Assembly: GCF_009932555.1 (NCBI RefSeq) | Contig: NZ_BLJO01000008.1 | Span: 1-58,619, forward strand | Origin: Steroidobacter agaridevorans | Lineage (GTDB): Bacteria > Pseudomonadota > Gammaproteobacteria > Steroidobacterales > Steroidobacteraceae | Length of the DNA stretch: 58,619 nucleotides | Reading direction: 5' to 3' | In this document: in pieces, positions 25,980 to 35,501 of the stretch | Position numbering within the stretch: position 1 is the first letter of the stretch | How the letters are laid out: every line of letters starts with the position of its first letter | The notes under the pieces: model-generated | What the model saw: the letters and a program-made list of their open reading frames with translations, nothing else | Told to the model about the DNA's origin: nothing | The model's database searches: none | Made by a program: the position numbers and the translations under genes

Positions 25980-26525
25980 TCAGTTGTGAGCTGGGCTCTG
26001 CGCCAGCTGCAATTGGCCGTCGACTACCGGAATCTGCGGGCCCGGATCGCGGTCCATACGCACGGTGTCTTCCTGATCGCCGAGTCGATAGCGCACATCG
26101 TAGCCGACGATTTTCTCGTTGCTGTCATACACGGTTTCGCAACGCTGTTCCGTCGTCGTATACGTGTTGCCGTTCTGCATGCGCTGCTGAACTTTGTTTC
26201 CAGCGTAGCCGCCTGCCGCGGCGCCTGCGGCGGTCGCGATCTTCTGGCCGCGGCCATCGCCGATTTGATTGCCAAGCACGCCGCCCACGACAGCGCCGAT
26301 CACGGTTCCGGCAATGCGCTTCTCGTCCTTGACGGGCGCCTGATGCGTCACGATGTGATCGCTACACACTTCCCGCGGCGTGCGGGTCGTTTCCTTCACG
26401 GCGTCGACCTTCAGCACCTCTGCAAACTTGGGGCTGCGATCGAAGACATCCAGATTGGCAACCGCCGCACCCGCCGTAACTACCGCTGCGCCGATCACCA
26501 AACCGGTCACCAACGACTTGTTCAT
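25980..26525 (-). CDS. Glycine-zipper 2TM outer-membrane-type protein
   Basis: A 181-residue envelope protein. A signal or anchor segment (LVTGLVIGAAVVTAGAAVA) precedes a domain with VIGAVVGGVLGNQIGDGRGQKIATAAGAAAGGYAGNKVQ, the glycine-zipper 2TM motif also seen in SlyB/Rickettsia 17-kDa-type proteins. The C-terminal part (TTEQRCETVYDSNEKIVGYDVRYRL) is characteristic of that group. The ATG at 26525 has AGGAGA 8 bp upstream. Role is probably envelope stability, not demonstrated. Confidence 0.82.
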   Translation of the reverse strand: MNKSLVTGLVIGAAVVTAGAAVANLDVFDRSPKFAEVLKVDAVKETTRTPREVCSDHIVTHQAPVKDEKRIAGTVIGAVVGGVLGNQIGDGRGQKIATAAGAAAGGYAGNKVQQRMQNGNTYTTTEQRCETVYDSNEKIVGYDVRYRLGDQEDTVRMDRDPGPQIPVVDGQLQLAQSPAHN

Positions 26526-26640
26526 CCAGTTCTCCTGTTTTGCCGCGCCGACAATTACGCGCAGCATGTAGGACAAAGATTAAACGAAACCCGCCCAGGG
26601 ACGGTTCCCGTCGCCATCTTGCGTCAGTCGGCGCCGACAC

Positions 26641-26677
26641 AAAGAAAAAGGGCGCCGGAAAATTCTTCGCGGCGCCC
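26641..26677 (-). terminator. Rho-independent terminator after the exported protease-fold gene
   Basis: GGGCGCC pairs with GGCGCCC across a 14-nt loop, 23 bp past the stop of the protease-fold gene on the minus strand. On that strand the stem is followed by TTTTTC. This is a good intrinsic terminator. Confidence 0.75.
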
Positions 26678-26699
26678 GTGAAAAAGGATTGCTTGAATT

Positions 26700-27620
26700 C
26701 TAGTTGGCGGCGCGCGCTTCGCGCTGCTGCTGTTGTTGCATCTCGCCCTTGATCGTGGTTTCGAGCCAGTCGTTCATGGTGATCATGGTGTTGCGAGCCG
26801 ACTGCGCATGCATGCCGATGATGACTCCAGTCGACTCATCCATCAGCGGCGCACCGGGAGCGATGTCGCGGGAATCCAGATCGTGCGTGAAGCCGCCCGC
26901 GCTCGAATTGACGATGCCGTTGGCGCGACGCTCATACACCGTGCCGCGAGCCTTGCGCTTGACGCTGTCGGCGTCGATGTCGCTCTTGTAACCCACCATC
27001 ACGACCGACGCAGCGGCGCCCGAGAAGCGACCGAGCGGCATGGTCCGTTGGGCATATCGCGACGGCTGGCTCAGGCGTACGACGGCGAAGTCCTTGCTGA
27101 TCTGACCGGCAGCGCCGGCTTCATCCCACTGCGACTTCACATACGAAACCGGAATGCGCTCGCGCACCTGGCCCAGCGAATCGATGCTGTTGTAAGTGCA
27201 GTCGGAAGGCTCTGCGCCGGTCGCGCTCTTCTGGAACGTGTGGGCGACGGTGACGCCGATGTCGAACGCACCGACCAGGAACGCGGTGGACGTGCGCTGC
27301 TTGCCATCGACCATGCAGGAAATCACGCCGACACCGCTGAACGAAGCGAAATCCTTCGAGGTCACTTCACTCCGGCGCAGCGAATCGTGCTGAGCGCCCT
27401 GGTCGTGCGCCATGGAGAAGCGGAAGAAATGCTGGTTCTCGGCCGGCGAGGAGAGGTCCGGCGCGCACGCGCTGCCTTTGCCGCAGAGAGCCGCATCGGC
27501 ATGCGCGCTCTGGTGGTCCATCAATGCCAGCGCGGCCAATGCACCTGTCATCAGCGCGATCTTCAGCGCGCTCTTGCGAGAGTTGCTGGCAGAGGGCAGA
27601 GAGGCAAGTTTCGCGCGCAT
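26700..27620 (-). CDS. Exported trypsin-fold protein lacking catalytic serine
   Basis: A 306-residue exported protein with a Sec signal (ALKIALMTGALAALALMDHQSAHA). A trypsin-type fold is suggested by STAFLVGAFDIGVTVAHTF (His127), SKDFAVVRLSQP (Asp177 region) and DIAPGAPLMDESTGVIIGMHA, where active enzymes have GDSGGPL. Here the serine position is Pro (about residue 255), so the chymotrypsin-like Ser is missing and it may be an inactive homologue. The C terminus is Gln-rich (QQQQQ). The ATG at 27620 was preferred to the in-frame GTG two codons upstream. It is followed by its own terminator. Assigned with moderate certainty from motifs. Confidence 0.65.
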   Translation of the reverse strand: MRAKLASLPSASNSRKSALKIALMTGALAALALMDHQSAHADAALCGKGSACAPDLSSPAENQHFFRFSMAHDQGAQHDSLRRSEVTSKDFASFSGVGVISCMVDGKQRTSTAFLVGAFDIGVTVAHTFQKSATGAEPSDCTYNSIDSLGQVRERIPVSYVKSQWDEAGAAGQISKDFAVVRLSQPSRYAQRTMPLGRFSGAAASVVMVGYKSDIDADSVKRKARGTVYERRANGIVNSSAGGFTHDLDSRDIAPGAPLMDESTGVIIGMHAQSARNTMITMNDWLETTIKGEMQQQQQREARAAN

Positions 27621-27847
27621 GGTCACCCCGTGGCTCGGATGCTTGAGAAGTTCGCATGCCAGGCGGGGTTAAGCTTTAGGGCGAGCCCTGAAGCACCTGA
27701 TCGCCTTGGCCTGTCCGTTGTCTGCGGACGGGGACAGTTACGGTCAACTCTCCTTGCGACCGAGCCTAGGGCGACGAGTTCGCCGAAGGCGTGACGCGCC
27801 TCAAACTCTCGTGTGGGAAACCGAGAATTGCTCCTAAGAACAACGAT

Positions 27848-27875
27848 AAAAAAAAGGCCGGGCAAGCGCCCGGCC
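27848..27875 (-). terminator. Rho-independent terminator of the tonB-like gene
   Basis: GGCCGGGC and GCCCGGCC pair around an AAGC loop, beginning about 30 bp past the TonB stop codon. On the minus strand it is followed by a run of eight T. This is a strong intrinsic terminator. Confidence 0.85.
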
Positions 27876-27906
27876 GGGAGGAACGGCTATCTGAATGGAC
27901 CGACGC

Positions 27907-28524
27907 TTACGCGCTGGTCAGGCGGAAGGTGATGGCGACCTGCGTCCAGGCGCTAATCGGATGGGCGCCATCGGTCGCGGCCACGAACCGCCATTTACGA
28001 ACGGCCTCCATCGCGGCCTGGTCGAGTCGCGCAAAGCCGCTGCTGGTGGCGACGGCTACGTCCTTCGGACGGCCTTTCTCGTCGACCAGCACCTTCAGGC
28101 GCACCGTGCCTTCCTCACCCGCGCGTCGCGATGCTGACGGATAGGTTGGCTCGACGCGATTGCTGGTCTTGAGATCCTGCGCCACCGCGCCGGCCGTCGT
28201 CGCAGCGATCGCATTCTCCGAAGGCGGCGTCACTACGTCCGTTGGAGGCACGACAGGCTCGTCGAACTGGACCTCGGGCATCGGCGTCTCGGTCGGCATC
28301 ACCTGATCGATCTCGGGCTTCACCGGCACCGGCGGATCGGGCTCGTCCTGGGTCTGCTCCGGAATGAACACGGCTTCGATCGGCGCTGCGAACTGCGGCA
28401 CCTTGACCACGCCCATGGTCGCGGCCAGACCGTAAATGATGAGGATGTGAATACCGATGACGGCCATCGCCGGGCCGCCGCGAGACAAGAAGCTCTGGTT
28501 ATTCGCAGTACCGGGTGCGTACAT
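27907..28524 (-). CDS. tonB: TonB-family energy transducer
   Basis: A 205-residue inner-membrane protein that passes proton-motive force to outer-membrane receptors. One N-terminal membrane segment (AVIGIHILIIYGLAATMGVV) is followed by a Pro/Glu-rich periplasmic spacer (about residues 50-110) and a C-terminal TonB domain with NRVEPTYPSASRRAGEEGTVRLKVLVDEKGRPKDV and AVRKWRFVAA. The ATG at 28524 has GGAGGTAAGA immediately upstream. It stands alone, without exbBD nearby, so is probably one of several paralogues in the genome. It is divergent from glnE. The name tonB is by family. Confidence 0.9.
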   Translation of the reverse strand: MYAPGTANNQSFLSRGGPAMAVIGIHILIIYGLAATMGVVKVPQFAAPIEAVFIPEQTQDEPDPPVPVKPEIDQVMPTETPMPEVQFDEPVVPPTDVVTPPSENAIAATTAGAVAQDLKTSNRVEPTYPSASRRAGEEGTVRLKVLVDEKGRPKDVAVATSSGFARLDQAAMEAVRKWRFVAATDGAHPISAWTQVAITFRLTSA

Positions 28525-28662
28525 TCTTACCTCCATTTGTGCGCAGGCATGACCCGCGCTCCTGCTTATAAACGGGCGGAATGACGCAACGGTTCAACCG
28601 GCGATTCGCTGGAACTGTCGCGAGTTGGCGGCAACCCGAAAAAGTTCCGTACACTTGGCGTC

Positions 28663-31554
28663 ATGACGGCATCCATTTCCGACACCGCCCGTGGCCTGCT
28701 CGCTGACAGTGAAAAGCGCTTGGCCGCGGCGCGCGAAGACAATCCAGAGGTCTGGCAATCGATCCTCGAGGACGCACGCGTCGCCGAGTCATTGCCACGC
28801 GTGTGGACCTGCAGTGAGTTCGTGGCGACCAGCTGCCTTCGCTCGCCTGCGTTGTTGGCCGATCTCACCGCCGACGGCAATCTGTTCTCGCTCGCGCCCG
28901 ATGACTGGCTGGCGCAAGAAGCAGAAGCGCGCGTGCGTGGGGACGCAGAAGCCGACCTGATGGAGTCACTGCGCCGCTTTCGCAGGCGGCACATGGTGCG
29001 AATCGCGTGGCGTGATATCGCAGGTTGGGCGACGCTCGACGAAACGTTGCGCGATCTGTCGACGCTGGCCAATGTATGTATCGATCTCGTCTGCCGGCGC
29101 ATGTATGCGGCGCTGGTGGCACGCTATGGCACGCCCCGCGGCGCCGACAGTGGCGAAGCTCAGCCGTTGATGATTCTGGGCATGGGCAAGCTCGGTGGCG
29201 GCGAGCTGAATTATTCTTCCGACATCGATCTCATCCTGCTGTATCCGGAGGATGGCGAAACCGATGGCGCACGACCCATCGACAATGCCGAGTTCTTCCT
29301 GCGCCTCGGCCAGAAAATCGTGCAGCAACTGGCGACGCCGACGGTCGATGGTTTCGTGTATCGGGTCGACCTGCGCTTGCGGCCGTTCGGAGATAGCGGC
29401 CGACTGGCGCTCAGCTTCGCCTCGTTCGAGCACTACCTGCAGCAGCATGGTCGCGATTGGGAGCGTTACGCGTACGTCAAAGCGCGTGCGCTCACGGCGA
29501 CGGAACAGTTCCCATCGCTCTACGACGAAGTCCTGCGGCCGTTCGTTTATCGGCGCTACCTCGACTTCAGCGTGTTCGAATCGCTGCGTGACATGAAGGC
29601 GATGATCGCGCGCGAAGTCGAGCGGCGCGAGTTGAAAGACAACGTCAAGCTCGGCCCCGGCGGCATTCGCGAAATCGAATTCATCGTGCAGGCATTCCAG
29701 CTGATCCGCGGTGGCAGCGATCGCCGTCTGCAAGGGAAAGAACTGCGAGTGATCTTGCCGCAGCTCATTGGCCAACGCCTGTTGCGCGAGGATGCGGTCC
29801 GGGATCTCGAGGCCGCGTACGCCTATCTGCGCGTGCTGGAGAATCGTCTGCAGCAGTGGAACGACGAGCAGACGCATCAGCTGCCCGACGATCCGATCGC
29901 CCGCGAGCGACTGGCGTTCGCAATGAATGTGGGTAGTTGGGATGAGCTCGCCGCTCAAACCAATGCGCATCGTCAACGGGTCGAGCGCTATTTCACGCAG
30001 ACGGTCTTCGGTCCGCAGGAGCGCACCGATGGGATCGCCTCGATGGAATCGACCTTCGATCTGGACGTCGATGCAGCCGAGCGCGCCAGCATGCTGGTCA
30101 ACTGCGGTGTGACCGATCCCGAGCCGATCAACGCTCGATTGGAAGAGCTGCGCAATAGCACCTACTACCGTCGGCTCGATGACACGGGCCGTCGACGGTT
30201 GCGCGATCTGCTGGCGCGAATTCTCCGGATGCTCGCATCCGACGCTGCGCCAACTACGACGCTCGCCAGAGTCCTGCGCATCTTCGAAATGATCGGCGGG
30301 CGTACGGTGTACCTCGCGTTGCTGACCGAGAATGCCGCGGCCTTGAGACGGCTCGTCGAACTGTGCGCGCACAGCCAATTCCTGGCAGATCAAATCGCCG
30401 CGCAGCCGCTGTTGTTGGATGAGCTGATCGACGAGCGCTTTGTCGAAGAAGCGCCGTCGCGGGCGCAGTTCGCCGCCGACCTCGCATCCTCACGCGGCCG
30501 CATGCAGCACGAAGATCCGGAACGCCAGGTCGAGATTCTGCGTCAGTTCCAGAGCGCGGCGATGTTTCGAGTGGCCGTTGCCGACCTCACAGCCGGCCTG
30601 CCGTTGATGAAGGTCAGCGACCGCTTGACCGACATCGCCGAGCTGATCGTGCAAGAAACGTTGTCGCTGGCGTGGGCTCAGATCACCGCCAAGCACGGCG
30701 TGCCTCGTTACGTCGACGAGCGCGGCGAGTCGCACATGGCTCACATGATCGTCGTGGCTTACGGCAAGCTCGGCGGCTTGGAGCTGGGTTACGGCTCCGA
30801 TCTGGATCTGGTGTTCCTGCACGACTCGATCGGCGAGTCGCAGCGGACCGATGGCGAGCAGTCCGTGGAGAACACGGTGTTCTTCCAGCGGCTCGGGCAG
30901 CGGCTCGTGCACCTGTTGACCGTGCATACAGCATCGGGCCGGTTGTACGAAGTCGATACCCGGCTGCGGCCGGGCGGCAATAAAGGCCTGCTGGTGCAGT
31001 CGGTAGCCGCGTTTCGCGAGTATGAGTTTCAGGAAGCCTGGACCTGGGAACACCAGTCGCTGCTGCGTGCTCGCGCGATTGCTGGCGATCCGCAGGTGTG
31101 CGAGCAGTTCGAGCAGGCCCGCATCGAAGTCCTTCGCAATGCTGTCCGGCGTGACGGCCTGAAGCATGAAGTCCGCAAGATGCGCGAGCGCATGCGTGAA
31201 AATCTGTCCAAGGCGCGGGAGGGTCAATTCGACCTGAAGCAGGATGCCGGCGGCGTCGCCGACCTGGAATTCCTGGTGCAGTACTGGATGCTCGAGTGGG
31301 CGGACCGCTATCCCGAGATCGTCACGTTCTCGGACAACATCCGGCAGCTGGAAAGCCTGGGCTCGGGCAACCTGGTGCCGCAGTCGCGGGTGGATTTCCT
31401 GGTCGATACCTACCGCAAGTACCGCCAGCGCATGCACCGGCTGGCCCTGGATGGCGTCAAAAACGTGGTCGACGACGCAGAATTCGTCGCCGAGCGCCGG
31501 GGTGTCGTGGAAGTTTGGCAAGAGGTCATGCGCGAGGCGGGCGATCTGCGATAA
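28663..31554 (+). CDS. glnE: Bifunctional glutamine synthetase adenylyltransferase/deadenylase
   Basis: A 963-residue enzyme that adds or removes AMP on glutamine synthetase according to nitrogen status. It has two nucleotidyltransferase domains: the N-terminal one with GMGKLGGGELNYSSDIDLILLY (about residues 168-190) and the C-terminal one with YGKLGGLELGYGSDLDLVFLHD (about 700-722), each followed by a helical domain (GGIREIEFIVQAFQLIRGG and GGVADLEFLVQYWMLEW). The DxD metal residues are present in both. Length is the usual one for this enzyme. It is divergent from the tonB gene and followed 33 bp later by a zinc-finger gene. Confidence 0.97.
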   Translation: MTASISDTARGLLADSEKRLAAAREDNPEVWQSILEDARVAESLPRVWTCSEFVATSCLRSPALLADLTADGNLFSLAPDDWLAQEAEARVRGDAEADLMESLRRFRRRHMVRIAWRDIAGWATLDETLRDLSTLANVCIDLVCRRMYAALVARYGTPRGADSGEAQPLMILGMGKLGGGELNYSSDIDLILLYPEDGETDGARPIDNAEFFLRLGQKIVQQLATPTVDGFVYRVDLRLRPFGDSGRLALSFASFEHYLQQHGRDWERYAYVKARALTATEQFPSLYDEVLRPFVYRRYLDFSVFESLRDMKAMIAREVERRELKDNVKLGPGGIREIEFIVQAFQLIRGGSDRRLQGKELRVILPQLIGQRLLREDAVRDLEAAYAYLRVLENRLQQWNDEQTHQLPDDPIARERLAFAMNVGSWDELAAQTNAHRQRVERYFTQTVFGPQERTDGIASMESTFDLDVDAAERASMLVNCGVTDPEPINARLEELRNSTYYRRLDDTGRRRLRDLLARILRMLASDAAPTTTLARVLRIFEMIGGRTVYLALLTENAAALRRLVELCAHSQFLADQIAAQPLLLDELIDERFVEEAPSRAQFAADLASSRGRMQHEDPERQVEILRQFQSAAMFRVAVADLTAGLPLMKVSDRLTDIAELIVQETLSLAWAQITAKHGVPRYVDERGESHMAHMIVVAYGKLGGLELGYGSDLDLVFLHDSIGESQRTDGEQSVENTVFFQRLGQRLVHLLTVHTASGRLYEVDTRLRPGGNKGLLVQSVAAFREYEFQEAWTWEHQSLLRARAIAGDPQVCEQFEQARIEVLRNAVRRDGLKHEVRKMRERMRENLSKAREGQFDLKQDAGGVADLEFLVQYWMLEWADRYPEIVTFSDNIRQLESLGSGNLVPQSRVDFLVDTYRKYRQRMHRLALDGVKNVVDDAEFVAERRGVVEVWQEVMREAGDLR

Positions 31555-31587
31555 TCCGCCCCCTCCGAAGTCCATGCCGATGCCGTT

Positions 31588-31788
31588 ATGACGACTGAAC
31601 CTGCCGCCAAGCTGATCCAGCCCAACGCCCAGAACCAGTACACCGTGACCGCGGCCGACTTGCCCCTGTCATGCCCGATGCCCGGCATGCACCTGTGGAA
31701 TTCGCATCCCAAGGTGTTCCTGCCGATCGAGAAGACCGGCTGGGCCAAGTGCCCCTATTGCAGCGCTGAGTACACGCTCAGCCGCTGA
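31588..31788 (+). CDS. Zinc-finger CHCC-domain protein
   Basis: A 66-residue protein with the CHCC zinc-binding pattern: LSCPMPGMHLWNSHPKVFLPI then GWAKCPYCSAEYTL. The Cys29, His35-or-40, Cys55 and Cys58 ligands match the family, whose best-known eukaryotic relative is an NADH dehydrogenase (complex I) assembly/accessory subunit. Bacterial members are widespread in proteobacteria. It directly follows glnE and may be co-transcribed. Function in bacteria is not established. Confidence 0.85.
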   Translation: MTTEPAAKLIQPNAQNQYTVTAADLPLSCPMPGMHLWNSHPKVFLPIEKTGWAKCPYCSAEYTLSR

Positions 31789-31903
31789 GCGGTGATTTTT
31801 TCATGATCGGGATCGGCCACTGCGGGTATGTCCATATGTTCGTGGGGTCCCGATCGAAAACTGGCTCACGCTCGGCCCCGAGCGATTTGGTTACCATGGC
31901 CGG

Positions 31904-33034
31904 ATGACCAAAACACTGGACACTACGCCGGCGGCCGATGGCTTTCACATGCCGGCCGAATTCGAGGCGCACGACGGCTGCTGGATGCTGTGGCCGGAGC
32001 GGCCCAGCAACTGGCGGCTCGGCGCCAAGCCGGCGCAAAAGGCCTTCGCTGCCGTTGCCACCGCAATCGCCACCGGCGAACCGGTCACGGTCGGCGCTTC
32101 CCGCGGCCAATACCTGCAGGCCCGCGCCATGCTGCCCGATGCGATCCGCGTCGTGGAGATGTCGAGTGACGATGCCTGGATGCGCGATGTCGGCCCGACC
32201 TTCGTGGTCAACAAACGCCGCGAGCTGCGCGGTGTCGATTGGGTATTCAATGCCTGGGGCGGTATCGGCGGCGGTTTGTATTTCCCTTGGGATCAGGATG
32301 ACCTGGTCGCGCGCAAGGTCTGCGAGATCGAAGGCGCCGATCGATATCGCGCGCCGTTAGTGCTGGAGGGCGGCGCCATCCATGTGGATGGCGAAGGCAC
32401 GTTGATCACCACCGAAGAGTGTCTGCTCAGTCCGCATCGCAACCCGCATCTGGACAAGGGGCAGCTGGAAATCCTGCTGCACGAATATCTGGGCATCACC
32501 AGCGTGATCTGGCTGGGCAAAGGCGTCATCGACGACGAGACCACCGGACACGTCGACAATCTCTGTTGTTTCGCGCGCCCCGGCGAAGTGATCCTGACGT
32601 GGACCGATAACAAGCGCGATCCGCAGTATCAGGTCTCGCAGGATGCCTATGAGCGGTTGATGGATGCTCGCGACGCTCAGGGCCGCAAGTTGAAAGTTCA
32701 CAAGCTGCAGCAGCCCGGGCCGCTGAAGCGCACGCATGAAGAGTCGCTCGATGTCGATGTCGCCGATAGCGGCGCGGCCTCGCGCAAGATCGGGGAACGA
32801 TTGGCGGCTTCGTACGTCAACTTCTACATGGGCAACTCCAGCATTGTGATGCCGCTGCTCGATCCGAAGCAGGACGCAGCCGCGACGCGGGCGTTGCAGA
32901 AGATATTTCCCGAGCGCCGGATCATCGGCGTGCAGGCGCGCGAGATTCTGCTCGGCGGCGGCAACATTCATTGCATCACTCAGCAGGTGCCGGCACGCAA
33001 GCCGGCGCGTGGCGGGGCTACGAAGAGGAAGTGA
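31904..33034 (+). CDS. aguA: Agmatine deiminase
   Basis: A 376-residue guanidino-group hydrolase converting agmatine to N-carbamoylputrescine, a polyamine route. The family signature [15 protein letters not shown] (about 87-101), [26 protein letters not shown] and the catalytic Cys in [11 protein letters not shown] near the C terminus (about residue 361) are all present; [16 protein letters not shown] carries the catalytic His and Asp. The C-terminal 12 residues are basic. It is followed 3 bp later by a polyphosphate phosphotransferase gene, which suggests one operon; the next polyamine step (aguB) is not in the window. Confidence 0.94.
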   Translation: MTKTLDTTPAADGFHMPAEFEAHDGCWMLWPERPSNWRLGAKPAQKAFAAVATAIATGEPVTVGASRGQYLQARAMLPDAIRVVEMSSDDAWMRDVGPTFVVNKRRELRGVDWVFNAWGGIGGGLYFPWDQDDLVARKVCEIEGADRYRAPLVLEGGAIHVDGEGTLITTEECLLSPHRNPHLDKGQLEILLHEYLGITSVIWLGKGVIDDETTGHVDNLCCFARPGEVILTWTDNKRDPQYQVSQDAYERLMDARDAQGRKLKVHKLQQPGPLKRTHEESLDVDVADSGAASRKIGERLAASYVNFYMGNSSIVMPLLDPKQDAAATRALQKIFPERRIIGVQAREILLGGGNIHCITQQVPARKPARGGATKRK

Positions 33035-33037
33035 TCG

Positions 33038-34483
33038 ATGGCAGCTCCACGCATCAGCAAGGCAGCGTTCGAACGAAGTCTGCCGACACTGCGCGATGAG
33101 CTGCTCGATCTGCAACTGAAGCTGCACACGGAGAAGTCGTGTGCCGTCGCCGTCATCATCGCCGGCACGCCGGCCGCGGGCCGCAGCGAAACCGTCAACG
33201 AGCTGCTCGAATGGCTCGATCCCAAGCACATCGACGTGCATGCGCTGGGGGCTCCCACCGCCTACGACAGAAAGTTTCCGACCCTGTGGCGCTACTGGCG
33301 GAAGTTGCCGGCGCGCGGGCGCATGACGTTCTTTTTCGCCGGCTGGTATGGCGAGTATCTGAGCGGCGTGATCAAGGACAGCAAGTCCAGGCTGGACGAC
33401 AAGCGCTCGGTCGAAAGAATCCTCCAGCTCGAGAACATGCTGGTGCGCGACGGCGTGCGCGTCGTGAAGATCTATCTGCACACGGATCATGAAACGCAGC
33501 AGCGGCGGCTCAAAGCGCTGTGCGCCGACAAGCTCACGAGCTGGCGCGTCACCAAGGAAGATCGCTGGCAGGCGAAACATTTCAAGCGAGTGAACCGGAT
33601 CGTGCACGCTTGTTTGAAGGCGACCGATCACGAGTCCGCGCCGTGGCATCGGGTCGACGGCACCGACGAGGAATATCGGTTGCTGACGGTCGGCAAGCGC
33701 CTGCGTGACGAGATTGCTGCTGGATTGAAGGCGGCGGAGCAGAAGCGTCGCGACTGGCCCAGCGAGAAGCCGGCCAAGGTCTCGCGGCTCACCGTGCTTC
33801 AGCCACAGCATCCGCTCGATGACGATGAGTACGAGCGGCAGCTCGAAACTTTGCAGGGCCATCTGGCGCGGCTGGTGCGCAAGTCGCGCTTCGGCAAGCA
33901 TGGTCTGGTGCTGGCATTCGAAGGTATGGATGCGGCGGGGAAGGGCGGCGCGATCCGGCGGATCACGCATGCGTTGGACGCGCGTCAATATCAAGTTGTG
34001 CCGGTGTCGGCGCCGACGCCGGAAGAATTGCTATATCCCTACCTGTGGCGTTTCTGGCGTCACATTCCGGCGCAAGGCTCGATCACGATTTTCGATCGCT
34101 CCTGGTATGGCCGGGTGCTGGTGGAGCGGGTGCGCGAGCTCACGCCGGATCCGGATTGGAAACGAGCGTATGCGGAGATCGTCGAGTTCGAGCGGCAGCT
34201 GACCGAGCACGGCTTGCTGGTCGCGAAGTTCTGGCTATCGGTGAGCAAGGACGAACAGCTGAAGCGTTTCAAGGCGCGCGATGAAGATCCGCTGAAGCGC
34301 TTCAAAGTCGATCGCGAAGATTGGGCGAACCGTCGCTATTACGACGCGTATCAAAACGCTGCGGCTGAAATGATTCGCCGGACCGATGCAGAGGATGCGA
34401 AGTGGACGATCGTCGCCGCGGACGACAAGAAACAAGCGCGGCTCACGGTGCTGAATGCGGTGTGCGAGACGCTGGAGCGCTGA
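33038..34483 (+). CDS. pap: Polyphosphate:AMP phosphotransferase, two-domain PPK2 class II
   Basis: A 481-residue enzyme with two tandem PPK2 domains. The C-terminal domain keeps Walker A EGMDAAGKGGAIRRI (about residues 294-308) and the DRSWYGRVLVERV Walker B/lid motif. The N-terminal domain has a degenerate nucleotide loop (IIAGTPAAGRSETVNELLEWL) and FAGWYGEYL instead of DRSWY, typical for the regulatory half of class II enzymes that phosphorylate AMP to ADP with polyphosphate. A GAGGAAGTG ribosome site precedes the ATG. It is convergent with the envelope operon, 5 bp apart. The coupling to aguA could link polyamines and polyphosphate. Confidence 0.9.
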   Translation: MAAPRISKAAFERSLPTLRDELLDLQLKLHTEKSCAVAVIIAGTPAAGRSETVNELLEWLDPKHIDVHALGAPTAYDRKFPTLWRYWRKLPARGRMTFFFAGWYGEYLSGVIKDSKSRLDDKRSVERILQLENMLVRDGVRVVKIYLHTDHETQQRRLKALCADKLTSWRVTKEDRWQAKHFKRVNRIVHACLKATDHESAPWHRVDGTDEEYRLLTVGKRLRDEIAAGLKAAEQKRRDWPSEKPAKVSRLTVLQPQHPLDDDEYERQLETLQGHLARLVRKSRFGKHGLVLAFEGMDAAGKGGAIRRITHALDARQYQVVPVSAPTPEELLYPYLWRFWRHIPAQGSITIFDRSWYGRVLVERVRELTPDPDWKRAYAEIVEFERQLTEHGLLVAKFWLSVSKDEQLKRFKARDEDPLKRFKVDREDWANRRYYDAYQNAAAEMIRRTDAEDAKWTIVAADDKKQARLTVLNAVCETLER

Positions 34484-34488
34484 GGCGA

Positions 34489-35493
34489 TTACCAGTCTTG
34501 TCTCACGTTGATTACGAATACAACGTCCGGTGAATGCTCGACGGCGAGATCTTCGCTGACGCCGAGGTCGAGGCGCCAGCCTGAGTCGAATCGATAGTCG
34601 CCGCCGACGGTCAGCACGACGGCGTCACTGAAGAAATCGAGATCGCTGTCGTAGGCGGCCGTGTGCGCATCGACCTGTGCTTTCAGCGACAAGCCCCGCC
34701 AGGCCTGGACGGCCACACCGGCCATGCCGCTCCACACGACACTGCGTTGCCGATCCGGCAGCAGATCGCCCTCGCCAAGATAGGTTGCGGCAGCCTGTCC
34801 GAAGACGGACCAGCGGTCGCTGAGCGAGCGTTGACCCGCGAGCAGTAAAGAAACATCCGTCCCGCCGCTGCCGGTGAGTTTGTCTGCGTCGCCCGTTGGA
34901 AGCTTGACCGTGAGCCAGGCAGTGAGTGTCGCCGCCGTGGGGAGCTCGTAGCCGACAGCGGCCTGGATGTCGCCGAGACCACTCGCCGATGAGTTGATGT
35001 TCACCTGTCGCGTGCCGGCGCGGGTGTAGGCAATGGCAATCTGATCGCGGGGCAACGCGGAACGCGCGCCATCCGGCAGGCCGAAGGTGTCATGCCAGCT
35101 ATCGATGAAGCTATCGAGATTGCCGCCGCCGGTGTAGCGATAAGGCAGCTGCAGCTGCCAGCTGAGGCCCGTGTCCATGAAGGAGCCCTGCAGCGTCAGG
35201 CGGGCTTCGCGTGTTTCGGCATCGACGAGGAGAGCTTCGTCGTTACGCTGCTGCATGACTGCGGTGGTGCCCCAATACAGATCGAGGCGGCCCGACAGGC
35301 CGTACGGCGCAATTGCCGGCATGGTTGTGGGCAGCCCGAAGCCTGACAGCAGAGGGTTTTGATCGCGAACGACGAAGGCCTTGTCGAAATCGCGTCGCTG
35401 GCAGCCGAGTACGATGTCTTCCAACTCATTGGGCGCTTCGTCAGCGATGACGCTGCCCGAAATCAGCAGCAGCGTGACAGCTGCGGCCCGCAC
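34489..35493 (-). CDS. DUF3187 outer-membrane-like beta-barrel protein
   Basis: A 334-residue exported barrel of the DUF3187 family. A short Sec signal (AAAVTLLLISGSVIA) precedes RDQNPLLSGFGLPTTMPAIAP, the typical family opening. Alternating hydrophobic strands follow, ending FVINVRQDW with a terminal aromatic residue like other barrels. The start is the GTG at 35493, 8 bp after the upstream DUF3570 stop, because the signal sits there; the longer frame upstream is antisense to that gene and is rejected. It is the last gene of the seven-gene leftward envelope operon. Function unknown. Confidence 0.78.
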   Translation of the reverse strand: MRAAAVTLLLISGSVIADEAPNELEDIVLGCQRRDFDKAFVVRDQNPLLSGFGLPTTMPAIAPYGLSGRLDLYWGTTAVMQQRNDEALLVDAETREARLTLQGSFMDTGLSWQLQLPYRYTGGGNLDSFIDSWHDTFGLPDGARSALPRDQIAIAYTRAGTRQVNINSSASGLGDIQAAVGYELPTAATLTAWLTVKLPTGDADKLTGSGGTDVSLLLAGQRSLSDRWSVFGQAAATYLGEGDLLPDRQRSVVWSGMAGVAVQAWRGLSLKAQVDAHTAAYDSDLDFFSDAVVLTVGGDYRFDSGWRLDLGVSEDLAVEHSPDVVFVINVRQDW

Positions 35494-35501
35494 GCGCGTG
35501 G

